A stretch of 39,110 nucleotides of DNA from an uncultured Lachnospiraceae bacterium (GTDB lineage Bacteria > Bacillota > Clostridia > Lachnospirales > Lachnospiraceae), in the NCBI GenBank assembly GCA_947599905.1, contig CANQFR010000006.1:1-39110 (forward strand), read 5' to 3'. Below the pieces are notes generated by a model. It ran no database searches and was not told where the DNA came from. It was given only the letters and a program-made list of their open reading frames with translations. The translations under genes were made by a program, and so were the position numbers. Shown here in pieces: positions 16,365-24,198 of this stretch (positions within the stretch are counted from its first letter, which is position 1; each line of letters begins with the position of its first letter).

Positions 16365-17900
16365 ATGAGAAAATCCATCAAATTAAGCGCCGCGTTCTGC
16401 GCGGCGGCAGTTACCGCCATGAGCCTCGCCATCGGTTCTGCGGCTCTGGCGCAGGAGGCAGGCTGGGCAGAGGAAGACGGAAACTGGAAATACTACGATG
16501 CCGACGGGTACTCCCTGACGGATTCGTGGAAGAAATACGGAAACGACTGGTACTATCTGGATGAGGACGGCAATATGGCCGTGAACCGTCAGATCAATGA
16601 GTATTACACCGGTGCGGACGGAAAGCGCGTCCAGAACCAGTGGGTAGAAGTCGCAAATGACGACGACTGGGACGAAGATGCGCCTGAGAAATACTGGTAC
16701 TACTACACGGCGAACGGCCAGATGGCCGCCGCGAAATTCAAGGAGATCGACGGCGTGACCTATTACTTCGATGAGGAAGGGCGCATGGCTACGGGCCTGA
16801 CGGAAATCGACGGCGCGTCCTATTATTTCTCCGCCAGCGGCGCGATGAAGAAGGGCTGGATTCAGCTGCCGGCAGAAGGCGATGAATTCGGCGACACGAT
16901 GGTATGGGCCTATTTCGACAGCCGCGGAAGGCGGATCGAGAACCAGATTGATAAAAAGATCAACGGCGCATATTACACCTTTGAAAATGGCGTCATGGTA
17001 ACCGGCTGGTACAAGCTCCCCGAAACCGCCGCAGAAGAGAACACAGACGGCACGCAGGAGACCGCCGCCGCACAGGAGACCGGCGAGGCGCAGGCAGACA
17101 GTATGCAGGAAGGCGAGAGTGTACAGGGAACTGCCGGCGCACAGGAAACAGCCAATGAACAGGCAGACAGCATGCAGGAGACTGCAGGCGCGCAGGAAAC
17201 AGCCGCCGTAAAGGAAACCACAGGCGCACAGGAGTCGGCTGACTCCGAAGAAAGCCAGGAAGCTGAGAAGGTCGTAACTGCCCCCGCCGCCGGCTATCAG
17301 TATTATGAGGCGGATGGACGCCGTGCCTCCGGCTGGCTCACCGTCGCCGGTATCCCCAGGATTTCTGCGGAAGATGAGACCTACCGTTTCTATTTCAAAG
17401 GCGGCGTGCCGCACTACTCGACGAACGGCGGCATCCAGATCTTCGGCATCGGCTCTGACCGTTACGCGTTCAACGACAGAGGCGAGATGCAGACCGGCCT
17501 GACGGTTGTAACCCTTGACGACGGTTCCACCGCCAATTATTACTTCGCCGAGAGCGGCGTCATGAAGACCGGCAAGCAGACCATTTACAGCGACGACACG
17601 GAGATGAACCAGGTCTGGTACTTCCAGACGGACGGTTCCGCCCGCGGTCAGGGCTTCCACGGTATCCATGCAAACGTGATCTATGAGCACGGCATGCGGC
17701 TGGAGGCGGACAGCGACCTGCGCTACGCGCCTGTAACATTTGAAGGAACCAGGTATCTGGTCAATGCCTCCGGCACCATTCAGAAGGCTTCCGCTTCCTC
17801 CCGTTCCACTGTGAAGCCGGAGCTTGGCAGCGGCTACCGAGACCTCCGCGACGCCAACGATACGGTCTGGACGGTAAATACCGACGGAATCGTACAGTAA
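16365..17900 (+). CDS. Secreted cell-wall-binding repeat protein with Gln/Glu/Thr repeat insert
   Basis: An exported protein of 511 residues. A signal peptide covers about 1-29 (hydrophobic core, cleavage expected after ALA). Choline-binding-type wall repeats follow, with Trp/Tyr/Gly signatures such as GNDWYYLDEDGNM and GVTYYFDEEGRMATG (about 35-220). Residues about 226-305 are a low-complexity block built from QETAGAQ-like and QADSMQE units. More degenerate repeats run to the C-terminus. No catalytic domain is recognisable. Proteins of this kind stick to choline or other wall polymers; the ligand here is unknown. The RBS is AAGGAG ten bases before the ATG. A strong hairpin terminator follows, so it is monocistronic. 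Confidence 0.88.
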   Translation: MRKSIKLSAAFCAAAVTAMSLAIGSAALAQEAGWAEEDGNWKYYDADGYSLTDSWKKYGNDWYYLDEDGNMAVNRQINEYYTGADGKRVQNQWVEVANDDDWDEDAPEKYWYYYTANGQMAAAKFKEIDGVTYYFDEEGRMATGLTEIDGASYYFSASGAMKKGWIQLPAEGDEFGDTMVWAYFDSRGRRIENQIDKKINGAYYTFENGVMVTGWYKLPETAAEENTDGTQETAAAQETGEAQADSMQEGESVQGTAGAQETANEQADSMQETAGAQETAAVKETTGAQESADSEESQEAEKVVTAPAAGYQYYEADGRRASGWLTVAGIPRISAEDETYRFYFKGGVPHYSTNGGIQIFGIGSDRYAFNDRGEMQTGLTVVTLDDGSTANYYFAESGVMKTGKQTIYSDDTEMNQVWYFQTDGSARGQGFHGIHANVIYEHGMRLEADSDLRYAPVTFEGTRYLVNASGTIQKASASSRSTVKPELGSGYRDLRDANDTVWTVNTDGIVQ

Positions 17901-17930
17901 ATTGCATAATTATTGATAAAACCCGTTCAA

Positions 17931-17964
17931 AAAATGCCGGAATAGGAATATTCCGGCATTTTCC
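17931..17964 (+). terminator. Intrinsic terminator of the wall-repeat gene
   Basis: A perfect 14-bp stem (AAAATGCCGGAATA at 17931-17944 with its complement at 17949-17962) and a GGAA loop. The stem ends in TTTT on the plus strand and likewise on the minus strand, so it could work both ways, although the next gene to the right is co-directional. Confidence 0.85.
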
Positions 17965-18037
17965 TGCATAAAAATATGATACTGCCCGCACATAGCGGTT
18001 CACAATATACCAAAATGCAATTAGAGGATCGACAACA

Positions 18038-18439
18038 ATGAGTGAACTCTCTCCTTATTTTTGCCCAAAATGCGGTCATTATGCGTATTTTCAGCTCTCC
18101 AGAAACGCGCTCTGCCATCGGTGCCACATCCGGCTGCGCCGACTGGAAATGTCTTATCGAACATTTACGGATATGGATCTGATTGAACGGGACCGGCTGA
18201 TCACCCGCAAGATCATCGAAGCGGCGCCCTCCCTCGCGGGGACAATCAGTGAAACGGAGGAAGCGGACAACCACAGACGGCTCATCGCCCGTCTGACCTC
18301 CGAATATGAGAATCTGACTGAGGAAAACCGGAAACTGAACCAGACTGTCGAATGGATGCATGACACGATCTGGGATCTGCTTCGCCAGAGAAATGAACTG
18401 AAACGAATGCTCGAAGATATGCAGGCAGCGCAGAAATAG
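18038..18439 (+). CDS. Small zinc-ribbon and coiled-coil protein of unknown function
   Basis: A 133-residue protein I cannot assign to a characterised family. The N-terminus has a zinc-ribbon pattern, CPKCG at 7-11 and CHRCH at about 26-30, then a helical, charged segment. The C-terminal half (about 85-133) reads as a coiled coil with leucine/asparagine heptads (ENLTEENRKLNQTVEWM, LLRQRNELKRMLEDM). There is no signal peptide or membrane segment, so it is probably cytoplasmic. The RBS is a modest GAGG nine bases before ATG. It converges with a second tiny coiled-coil gene at 18504-18647. A zinc ribbon with a coiled coil suggests binding to nucleic acid or a protein partner, but no function is proven. 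Confidence 0.7.
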   Translation: MSELSPYFCPKCGHYAYFQLSRNALCHRCHIRLRRLEMSYRTFTDMDLIERDRLITRKIIEAAPSLAGTISETEEADNHRRLIARLTSEYENLTEENRKLNQTVEWMHDTIWDLLRQRNELKRMLEDMQAAQK

Positions 18440-18490
18440 CGGTTTTTCCGCTCCCGCGTCACCGGCGTTCTGCCCGCACGAAAACGATAA

Positions 18491-18516
18491 AGAGGACGGT
18501 CTTTTATCCGTCCTCT
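18491..18516 (-). terminator. Terminator of the 47-residue gene
   Basis: A 9-bp stem AGAGGACGG/CCGTCCTCT with an 8-base loop. On the minus strand it is followed by TTTATCGTTTT. The stem begins inside the last codons of the minus-strand gene, so stop codon and terminator overlap. Confidence 0.65.
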
Positions 18517-18647
18517 GAAACATATCTGAGAACCAGGCGATTTAACGTCGCCCGCATCTGTACCACAATCTCCATCAGTTTGTCGTTATCTTCTCTTAAT
18601 CTTCGATTCTCCTCTTCCAGAACGGACAGTTTCTCCTCGTCAGCCAT
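18504..18647 (-). CDS. 47-residue coiled-coil protein
   Basis: A very small ORF with good translation signals: AAGGAGG lies nine bases before ATG (MADEEKLSVLEEENR). Nearly the whole chain is an acidic coiled coil with Leu/Ile/Val at heptad spacing and an ENRRLREDNDKL core. A longer in-frame reading to 18770 adds residues without coiled-coil character and without an RBS, so I prefer the short form. The ENRxLxxxN core is loosely like the C-terminal half of the convergent 133-residue protein, which could mean a heterotypic coiled coil; that is a guess. It resembles no family I can name. Confidence 0.6.
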   Translation of the reverse strand: MADEEKLSVLEEENRRLREDNDKLMEIVVQMRATLNRLVLRYVSEDG

Positions 18648-19020
18648 CTGGTCCCCCTCCTTCCTGACTGTTTCCAATATAAGGCATTTTTCGTGATTTG
18701 AAAAGTTGATTCGTTCGCGCGTTTCGACACGGCTCCACGGAGCCGCTTTCAAAAACCGGAAAACGACCACAAAATATACCCTCCGATTCCTCCGCGAATA
18801 CTACTTCTGGATATGTTTTCGGCACCGAAAATGTCGGTTTTTGTCGAAATATTTTTGGTAAGATTTATGTCCGAAAATCGTAAGATTTTACCCGCTTTTA
18901 ACACCTAGGCAAACGCGTTTCCCTGTGCTATACTGAGAGCGAAGACAGAGAGTTGCGGACGGATCTGTGTATATCAGTTCCGCTCTGCGGGTATTGATTC
19001 AGGAAAGGAGGCTGTGTGGG
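18648..19020 (+). promoter_or_regulatory. Intergenic region with promoter and repeats for the 126-residue wall protein
   Basis: This AT-rich spacer holds an extended -10 (TGCTATACT, hexamer 18929-18934) with a 4/6 -35 (TAGGCA at 18906-18911, 17-bp spacer). Upstream, GTAAGATTT occurs at 18858-18866 and 18880-18888, again 22 bp apart. A TTTTCGG/CCGAAAA inverted repeat lies just left of them. The transcript would have a leader of about 80 bases. I see no gene in this stretch. Confidence 0.6.
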
Positions 19021-19401
19021 ATGAAGAAGATACGGTTCTGTGCAGCCGCGACTGCTTTTCTGCTGCTTCTTTCGACGTCCGTGCCTGTATACGCCGGCAC
19101 CTGGACGGCGCATGAGGATAAGACCTGGAGCTATGTGAATGATGAGGGCGAAAGCGTCAAAGGCTGGATCAAAGAAGACGGCAAGACCTACTACCTTGAC
19201 GAGAACGGCGTCCTTTTGACCGGCTGGATCGAGGATAGTGAGAAGACTTACTACCTCGACGAAGAGGGCGTTCTGAAGACCGGCTGGTTTAAGCTCAAGG
19301 GTTCCTGGTATTATTTCGACGAGAAAGGTGTCCTGGCGAAAGATCAGTGGATTGATAATTACTATGTAAACAAAGACGGGAAGATGAAAGGGGTCCGCTG
19401 A
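19021..19401 (+). CDS. Short secreted cell-wall-binding repeat protein
   Basis: A 126-residue exported protein. The signal peptide (MKKIRFCAAATAFLLLLS, cleavage expected after VYA near 25) is followed by wall repeats of about 20-21 residues: WSYVNDEGESVKGWI, TYYLDENGVLLTGWI, TYYLDEEGVLKTGWF and WYYFDEKGVL. It has nothing else, so it is a bare wall-binding module without an effector domain. The DNA of adjacent repeats is still similar (63-base units from about 19153 to 19341), suggesting recent duplication. The start is fixed by AAAGGAGG ten bases upstream; an ATG at 18967 is in frame but has no RBS and would spoil the signal peptide. A terminator overlaps the stop codon. Confidence 0.85.
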   Translation: MKKIRFCAAATAFLLLLSTSVPVYAGTWTAHEDKTWSYVNDEGESVKGWIKEDGKTYYLDENGVLLTGWIEDSEKTYYLDEEGVLKTGWFKLKGSWYYFDEKGVLAKDQWIDNYYVNKDGKMKGVR

Positions 19402-19416
19402 AGCGGCCCCCTTTTC
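19387..19416 (+). terminator. Terminator overlapping the stop codon of the short wall protein
   Basis: The stem AAAGGGGTCCGC/GCGGCCCCCTTT has one mismatch and a TGAA loop, and is followed by TTTTCT. The loop contains the TGA stop codon. It separates this gene from the convergent greA. Confidence 0.8.
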
Positions 19417-19919
19417 TAGTAACTTCGGATCTTATCATCTTTGTCGTCCGTGCTTTTGTCGATCGAACGGATTACCACATAGTAGCCGGCCGTCTCATTG
19501 ACCCGGACATACACACGCTCACCGGCCTTATGCCCCAGCACGGCGCGCCCCAGCGGGGATTCCGTACTGATCAGGCCGTGCAGGGAGCTGCCGCGGATCG
19601 ACGTAACCAGACGGTAGGTTTCCACCTCGTCGTCGTCCTCCATATAGAGTTCGACCGTATTGTTCAGTCCCACCTCGTCGGCCTTCGACTCGTCAGAGAT
19701 GATCTCGGCCGTACGCAGAAGCTTTTCCAGATAGCGGATGCGGCTCTCGTTCTGGTTTTTGTCCTTCTTTGCCGCGTGATATTCGAAATTCTCGCTTAAA
19801 TCCCCATGAGCGCGCGCTTCCTTCACCGCCTCCAGCGCCTCCTTGCGAACCACAAGCTTCCGGTATTCGATCTCCTCCTCAATCTTTTTCACGTCACTTT
19901 TTGTCAGCTTCTCTGCCAT
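19416..19919 (-). CDS. greA: GreA/GreB family transcription elongation factor
   Basis: A 167-residue Gre factor, which enters the RNA polymerase secondary channel and stimulates cleavage of backtracked RNA. The N-terminal coiled coil carries the acidic-tip signature GDLSENFEYHAAK (about 41-53). The C-terminal FKBP-like domain has ESPLGRAVLGHKAGE. The ATG has AAGGAGA five bases upstream; a TTG seven codons earlier is less likely. The first 26 bases overlap the end of the GTPase-nuclease gene, so translation is coupled. The C-terminus has an extra Asp/Lys-rich end. This may be a second Gre factor rather than the main GreA, because its context is not the usual one. Confidence 0.9.
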   Translation of the reverse strand: MAEKLTKSDVKKIEEEIEYRKLVVRKEALEAVKEARAHGDLSENFEYHAAKKDKNQNESRIRYLEKLLRTAEIISDESKADEVGLNNTVELYMEDDDEVETYRLVTSIRGSSLHGLISTESPLGRAVLGHKAGERVYVRVNETAGYYVVIRSIDKSTDDKDDKIRSY

Positions 19920-22833
19920 GATAATCTCCTTCTTTTCCAAGTCTTACCTCTTCCAGGTATTCCCGCAGCTCTCCGTCCGCGTGATTTAACAGGTAATTCC
20001 CGCCGCGGACCGACGGCCGGGAAAGTCCCGCCAGATGCTCCGCGCGAATCTGTTCATTGACATACACGACCGCTTCCCGCAGATCCTGCGCCGATAAAAG
20101 GCGGCAGCCCGCGCCGCGGATAATCAGCTGCTCCAACCCGTCGGAAGTCGCCACCGTGACCGTATGGCTCTTTCCCATCTGATGGGCCAGCTTCTCAATA
20201 TATGCGTCGGCGGTCTCGGCCTCTTTCGTGTAGACAACATGGATATTGTGGTAGTTGATGGCCTGTCCGAGGCCCCCTTCCACTTTATATGCGTCAAACA
20301 CGAGAATCAGAATACATCCCGTGTATCCCTGATAATTACACAGAATATCCATCAGCCGCTGCCGGGCTCCGTCGATCGTCGTCTCCGCCAGTTCGTGAAG
20401 CTCCGGCCAGGCGTAGATAATATTGTAACCGTCCACCAGCAGGTATTCTTCCTCCGGCGTCTCTTCCGATTTCGGCGTCCGCTTCCGGTCGAAGCTGATG
20501 TGCCGCGGTGAATGTTCCGACGGAAGACGGGTTTTCCGCTCCCCATAGGTCCGTGTGAAAATGGCCTCCAGTTCCCTGTCTTCGGCTCCCCACGCGGCGC
20601 TTCGCCCTGCATGACCGCCGGACTGACCGGAAGCTGCCGCATGACCGCCGGACTGACCGGAGGCCTGTTCCCTTCTTGCCGTCAGCATGAGCGGACTCTC
20701 CAGATGCATATATCTCCCGACATCCTTCCAGTCTACCGCGAAACCCGCGCCATGGGCGCAGAATACGGAGCCGCAGGGATTCTCCAGATCCGCCTGCGGG
20801 TCGTAAGCAGCCGCCGCAATCACTTCCGGCGCATTGTGGCACGGCTCGTAACCTTTCAGGCTGCAGCTGAGCCGGCCGCGCCCCTTCGAGTATGCAGCCA
20901 CTTCCATCTGATAATTTCCCATCTCGGAAACCGGCGCATCACCGGTGATGACCGCCATTTCTCCGTCCACCTCGGGTCCAGCGAAAGCCGCGTTCATCCG
21001 TTCCAGATCCGAAAGCGCCCGCCCGGCAGCTTCCATCGGCACCTCCAGCCGAAAGTGGTAATACGGCTCCAGAAGCAGGTAATTTCCCGCTGTCAGTGCC
21101 TGCATCAGCCCGTGACGCACCGCCCGATAGGTGGACTGGCGGAAATCCCCGCCCTCCGTGTGCTTCAGATGCGCCCGGCCCGTCAGCAGAGTAATCTTCA
21201 TATCCGTAATCTGCGCGCCGGTCAGCACGCCGACATGGCGTTTCTCCTCCAGATGCGTCAGGATCAGCCGCTGCCAGTTCAGATCCAGTACATCGGTGCT
21301 GCAGGCCGTGCCGAAGCTCAGGCCGCTTCCACGGGGCGCGGGTTCCAGAAGCAGATGCACCTCCGCATAATGCCGCAGCGGCTCGTAATGCCCCACGCCC
21401 TCGACAGGCGCAGTGACCGTTTCCTTGTATACAATATGGCCGGTACCGAATTCCACATCCGTACCGAATCGCTCCCGGATCAGATTCTTCAGTATCTCAA
21501 TCTGCACCTGTCCCATAACCTGGGCCTGAATCTCACCCAGCGCCTCATTCCATGCGATGCGCAGCATCGGCTCTTCTTCCTCCAGCTGGCGCAGCTTCGC
21601 AAGCATCCCGTGGACATCGCTGCCCGGAGGAAGAATCACCTGATAGGTGAGTACCGGTTCCAGCAGCGGCATCTCCTGCCCCCGTGCCGCTTCTGCCCCG
21701 AGCGCCTGACCGGCATATGTAGCAATGGGACCGGTCACCGCACAGATCACCCCGGGGCCGGCTTCTCCCGCCAGCTCATACTTCGCGCCCGAATAGATCC
21801 GGATCTGATTGACTTTTTCATTCTCCGCCGGCGGCCTGCCGCCTGCCGCGGAAAATGGCGCGGACCTTACCCCAGACGCTGCCGCGGACGCTGCCTCCGG
21901 GAGCAAATCCTTCACCTTCAGGGTACCGCTTGTGATCTTCATATGTGTCAGCCGGTTTCCGGCATCGTCACGTGATATTTTGAAGACGCGCGCCCCGAAC
22001 GGCGCAGCCGCACCGCCTGCATTCATGCCGTCCTGTGCATCCAGCCGACCGGCCGCGCTGCCGAACGCTTCAATCCCGTGCAGCAGTTCTTCCACGCCCT
22101 GAAGCTTCAACGCCGAACCGAAATAGCATGGGAAGACCTTCCGGGCCGCAACCAGCTGCCGGATGTCCTCCGCGCGCACCGTGCCGCTTTCGAGATAACT
22201 TTCCAGAACCGCCTCATCGCACATCGCGAGTTCTTCCATGATTTCGGCCGACTGGGATGCCATCCCGGCAACACTGTCCGCGCTTCCTACCGCCCTGCCT
22301 CCGGCAACATTTCCATCTTCGGATACGGTCAGGACATCAAAAGGGATACAGTTCGCGTCCAGCCGCTTCTGCAGTCCGGCAAGCAGCGCCTGCCGGTCTG
22401 TCCCCGGCTGATCCATTTTATTGACAAACAGAAACACCGGAACTCGATAGCGTCTCAGCAGCCGCCACAAAGTTTCCGTATGTCCCTGAACGCCGTCCGC
22501 GCCGCTGATCACCAGGACGGCGCAATCCAGCACCTGAAGTGTCCTCTCCATCTCCGCGGAGAAATCCACATGCCCCGGCGTGTCCAGAAGCGTCACACGG
22601 ATATCCCCCAGATCGAATACCGCCTGTTTGGAAAAAATCGTAATGCCCCTGGCACGCTCCATTTCATAAGTGTCCAGAAAGGCATCCCGGTTATCCACAC
22701 GGCCCAGCCTGCGGATAGTCCCGGTCTCATAGAGAATCCCTTCCGACAACGTGGTCTTTCCCGCATCTACATGGGCCAGCAGACCCACGCACAGGTGTTT
22801 CGCGGGTCTCCTTCCTTCTGCCTGTCCGCCCAT
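19894..22833 (-). CDS. EF-G/TetM-like translational GTPase fused to a YacP/Rae1-like NYN nuclease domain
   Basis: A protein of 979 residues. The G domain shows AHVDAGKTT (20-28), RGITI (62-66), DTPGH (84-88) and NKMD (138-141). EF-G/TetM-type domains II-V follow to about 710. A low-complexity Gly/Ser/Ala linker contains two copies of GQSGGHA. From 796 an NYN/PIN-like domain begins (YLLVDGYNIIYAWPEL), with acidic residues Asp801, Asp847, Glu873/Asp876 and Asp898 (VDGYN, VFDAY, ETADAY, ATSDGLEQ). That is the YacP/Rae1 signature. Free-standing Bacillus Rae1 cleaves mRNA in the ribosomal A site; TetM-like proteins bind the same region. The fusion suggests a ribosome-targeted endonuclease. Tetracycline resistance cannot be inferred. 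The RBS is GAGGAGG seven bases before ATG; the gene lies 13 bases after tldE. Confidence 0.9.
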   Translation of the reverse strand: MGGQAEGRRPAKHLCVGLLAHVDAGKTTLSEGILYETGTIRRLGRVDNRDAFLDTYEMERARGITIFSKQAVFDLGDIRVTLLDTPGHVDFSAEMERTLQVLDCAVLVISGADGVQGHTETLWRLLRRYRVPVFLFVNKMDQPGTDRQALLAGLQKRLDANCIPFDVLTVSEDGNVAGGRAVGSADSVAGMASQSAEIMEELAMCDEAVLESYLESGTVRAEDIRQLVAARKVFPCYFGSALKLQGVEELLHGIEAFGSAAGRLDAQDGMNAGGAAAPFGARVFKISRDDAGNRLTHMKITSGTLKVKDLLPEAASAAASGVRSAPFSAAGGRPPAENEKVNQIRIYSGAKYELAGEAGPGVICAVTGPIATYAGQALGAEAARGQEMPLLEPVLTYQVILPPGSDVHGMLAKLRQLEEEEPMLRIAWNEALGEIQAQVMGQVQIEILKNLIRERFGTDVEFGTGHIVYKETVTAPVEGVGHYEPLRHYAEVHLLLEPAPRGSGLSFGTACSTDVLDLNWQRLILTHLEEKRHVGVLTGAQITDMKITLLTGRAHLKHTEGGDFRQSTYRAVRHGLMQALTAGNYLLLEPYYHFRLEVPMEAAGRALSDLERMNAAFAGPEVDGEMAVITGDAPVSEMGNYQMEVAAYSKGRGRLSCSLKGYEPCHNAPEVIAAAAYDPQADLENPCGSVFCAHGAGFAVDWKDVGRYMHLESPLMLTARREQASGQSGGHAAASGQSGGHAGRSAAWGAEDRELEAIFTRTYGERKTRLPSEHSPRHISFDRKRTPKSEETPEEEYLLVDGYNIIYAWPELHELAETTIDGARQRLMDILCNYQGYTGCILILVFDAYKVEGGLGQAINYHNIHVVYTKEAETADAYIEKLAHQMGKSHTVTVATSDGLEQLIIRGAGCRLLSAQDLREAVVYVNEQIRAEHLAGLSRPSVRGGNYLLNHADGELREYLEEVRLGKEGDYHGREADKK
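20611..20661 (-). repeat. 30-bp tandem duplication in the GTPase-NYN linker
   Basis: A 21-base sequence beginning ATGACCGCCGGACTG (plus strand) occurs at 20611-20631 and again at 20641-20661. It encodes the doubled GQSGGHA linker at about residues 724-741. A 30-bp unit keeps the frame, so copy number could vary without breaking the protein. Confidence 0.85.
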
Positions 22834-22846
22834 TCAGACGCCTCCT

Positions 22847-24184
22847 CTATTTGCCGCTGACCGCGATCTCCTTCACCAGAAGGCTGGGCGAACCGAAGCC
22901 CCGCATACTGTTAAACTTCATATCATTTCCGACCGCCGTCACCTTCTTAAGCAGTTCGAAGAAATTGCCCGCAATGGTAAATGATTTCACCGGCCGGTCT
23001 TTTCTTCCGTTCCGGATCAGGAAACCGCTGCTCTGCAGCGAGAAATCACCCGATACAAAGCTGGCGCCCGCGTGAAGGCCCTGAACCCCGGTAATCAGGA
23101 TGCCGTCCTTTGCTATCGCGCAAATCTCTTCCGCAGTTACCGTCCCCGGCCGGAGATAGAAATTGGTCGGCTGCACGGAAATCGGCGAACTGACCGACAT
23201 TCTGGATGCATTGCCCGTCGATTCCGTTCCGGCCCTGGCGGCCGAAGCAAGATCGTACAGCAGCGTTTTCAGCGTCCCGTTTTCAATCACCGCCTTGCAC
23301 CGGGCGGGCATCCCCTCTCCGTCAAACGGAATCTGCCGGAAACTCTCCTCATAAAACGGATTGTCCATAATAGTCACACAATCCGACGCTATCTTCGTCC
23401 CTTCCTTCCCTTTCAGCAGGGAAAGGCCGTTGACCGCATTCTCCCCGGAAAACGCCGGCGAGAACGCCGCCAGCAGACTGGTCATTGCTTCCGGGGCGAT
23501 CACGGCCGGACAGACGCCGCTGTCGGGAGCCGATGCGCCCAGAGAGTCCAGCGCCTTCTGCACCGTCTCCCGGGCCAGCTCCTCCAGATCGATCTGATCC
23601 ACGCTTCCGCAGCGAAAGCCGTACTCGCTGCTTACGTCCTCCCCATCCTTCGCGACCACCTGCGCAAACACCGCGCCTGCATGAAGTTCCCCTGTCAGAT
23701 GCACCCCATTGGAATTATCCAGACAGATTTCCGAATGACTGGTCCAGGTTCCGGCCTCCGAATTACCGGTGACTCTCCGATCCGCGTCACGGCAAAGCTT
23801 AAGCTCCCGCTTTGCAAGCTCCGCCATCTGCGCCGTTGACACCTCGCTGACCATGCGCGGCTCCGCCTTCTCGTAAACCAGACCGCCCTTACAGAAAAGA
23901 ACCGGTTCGTCTTTCTCGATGCAGGAGGCATTCTCCATGGTATGGGCTACCAGCCGCTCCGCCTCATCCTCCGTAAACAGGCTCGTCGAGGCGCTTCCGA
24001 TATGCCCCCGGTAAACGCACCGAAAGCAGGCGGCCGCGTCCTCCGAACTGGAGAACCCCTTCACCTCTCCCTCAAACGCCCCGATATCCGACGACCGGGA
24101 CCGCATATAATACAGCTCATATTCCGTCAGGCCGCAGGCACAGGCCCGCTCAAACACCTTATCCTTAAATTCCTGATAATTCAT
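22847..24184 (-). CDS. tldE: TldE/PmbA-type subunit of the TldD/TldE metalloprotease
   Basis: This protein (445 residues) is of the PmbA/TldD superfamily without the HExxxH zinc motif, so it is the TldE (PmbA) partner. TldD/TldE heterodimers degrade small unfolded peptides and mature some peptide antibiotics in the cytoplasm. The family end is visible (GVQGLHAGASFVSGDFSLQS and GNFFELLKKVTAVGNDM). The start MNYQEF is set by AAAGGAGAGG about eight bases upstream; a longer reading to 24289 would run back into tldD. It begins 14 bases after the tldD stop and is followed after 13 bases by the GTPase-nuclease gene, so the four genes form one operon. Confidence 0.9.
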   Translation of the reverse strand: MNYQEFKDKVFERACACGLTEYELYYMRSRSSDIGAFEGEVKGFSSSEDAAACFRCVYRGHIGSASTSLFTEDEAERLVAHTMENASCIEKDEPVLFCKGGLVYEKAEPRMVSEVSTAQMAELAKRELKLCRDADRRVTGNSEAGTWTSHSEICLDNSNGVHLTGELHAGAVFAQVVAKDGEDVSSEYGFRCGSVDQIDLEELARETVQKALDSLGASAPDSGVCPAVIAPEAMTSLLAAFSPAFSGENAVNGLSLLKGKEGTKIASDCVTIMDNPFYEESFRQIPFDGEGMPARCKAVIENGTLKTLLYDLASAARAGTESTGNASRMSVSSPISVQPTNFYLRPGTVTAEEICAIAKDGILITGVQGLHAGASFVSGDFSLQSSGFLIRNGRKDRPVKSFTIAGNFFELLKKVTAVGNDMKFNSMRGFGSPSLLVKEIAVSGK

Positions 24185-24198
24185 TTCGGACCTCTCCT

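Noticed and set aside
16383-17690. 435-residue minus-strand ORF opposite the first wall-repeat gene
   Set aside because: Its hydrophobic Val/Ala/Gly composition is the complement of Asp/Gly/Tyr repeat codons. The plus-strand gene has a signal peptide, RBS, promoter and terminator.
19153-19341. CRISPR-like periodic repeats
   Set aside because: The 63-base periodicity is coding and comes from tandem wall-binding repeats in frame; there are no constant repeats with unique spacers.
20512-21975. 487-residue plus-strand ORF opposite the GTPase gene
   Set aside because: Antisense shadow of a protein with intact GTPase motifs; no RBS or domain.
19894-22833. Tetracycline resistance gene (tetM/O/W class)
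   Set aside because: The GTPase half is related, but the chromosomal operon context, divergent sequence and nuclease fusion argue against a dedicated resistance gene. Resistance cannot be read from homology alone.
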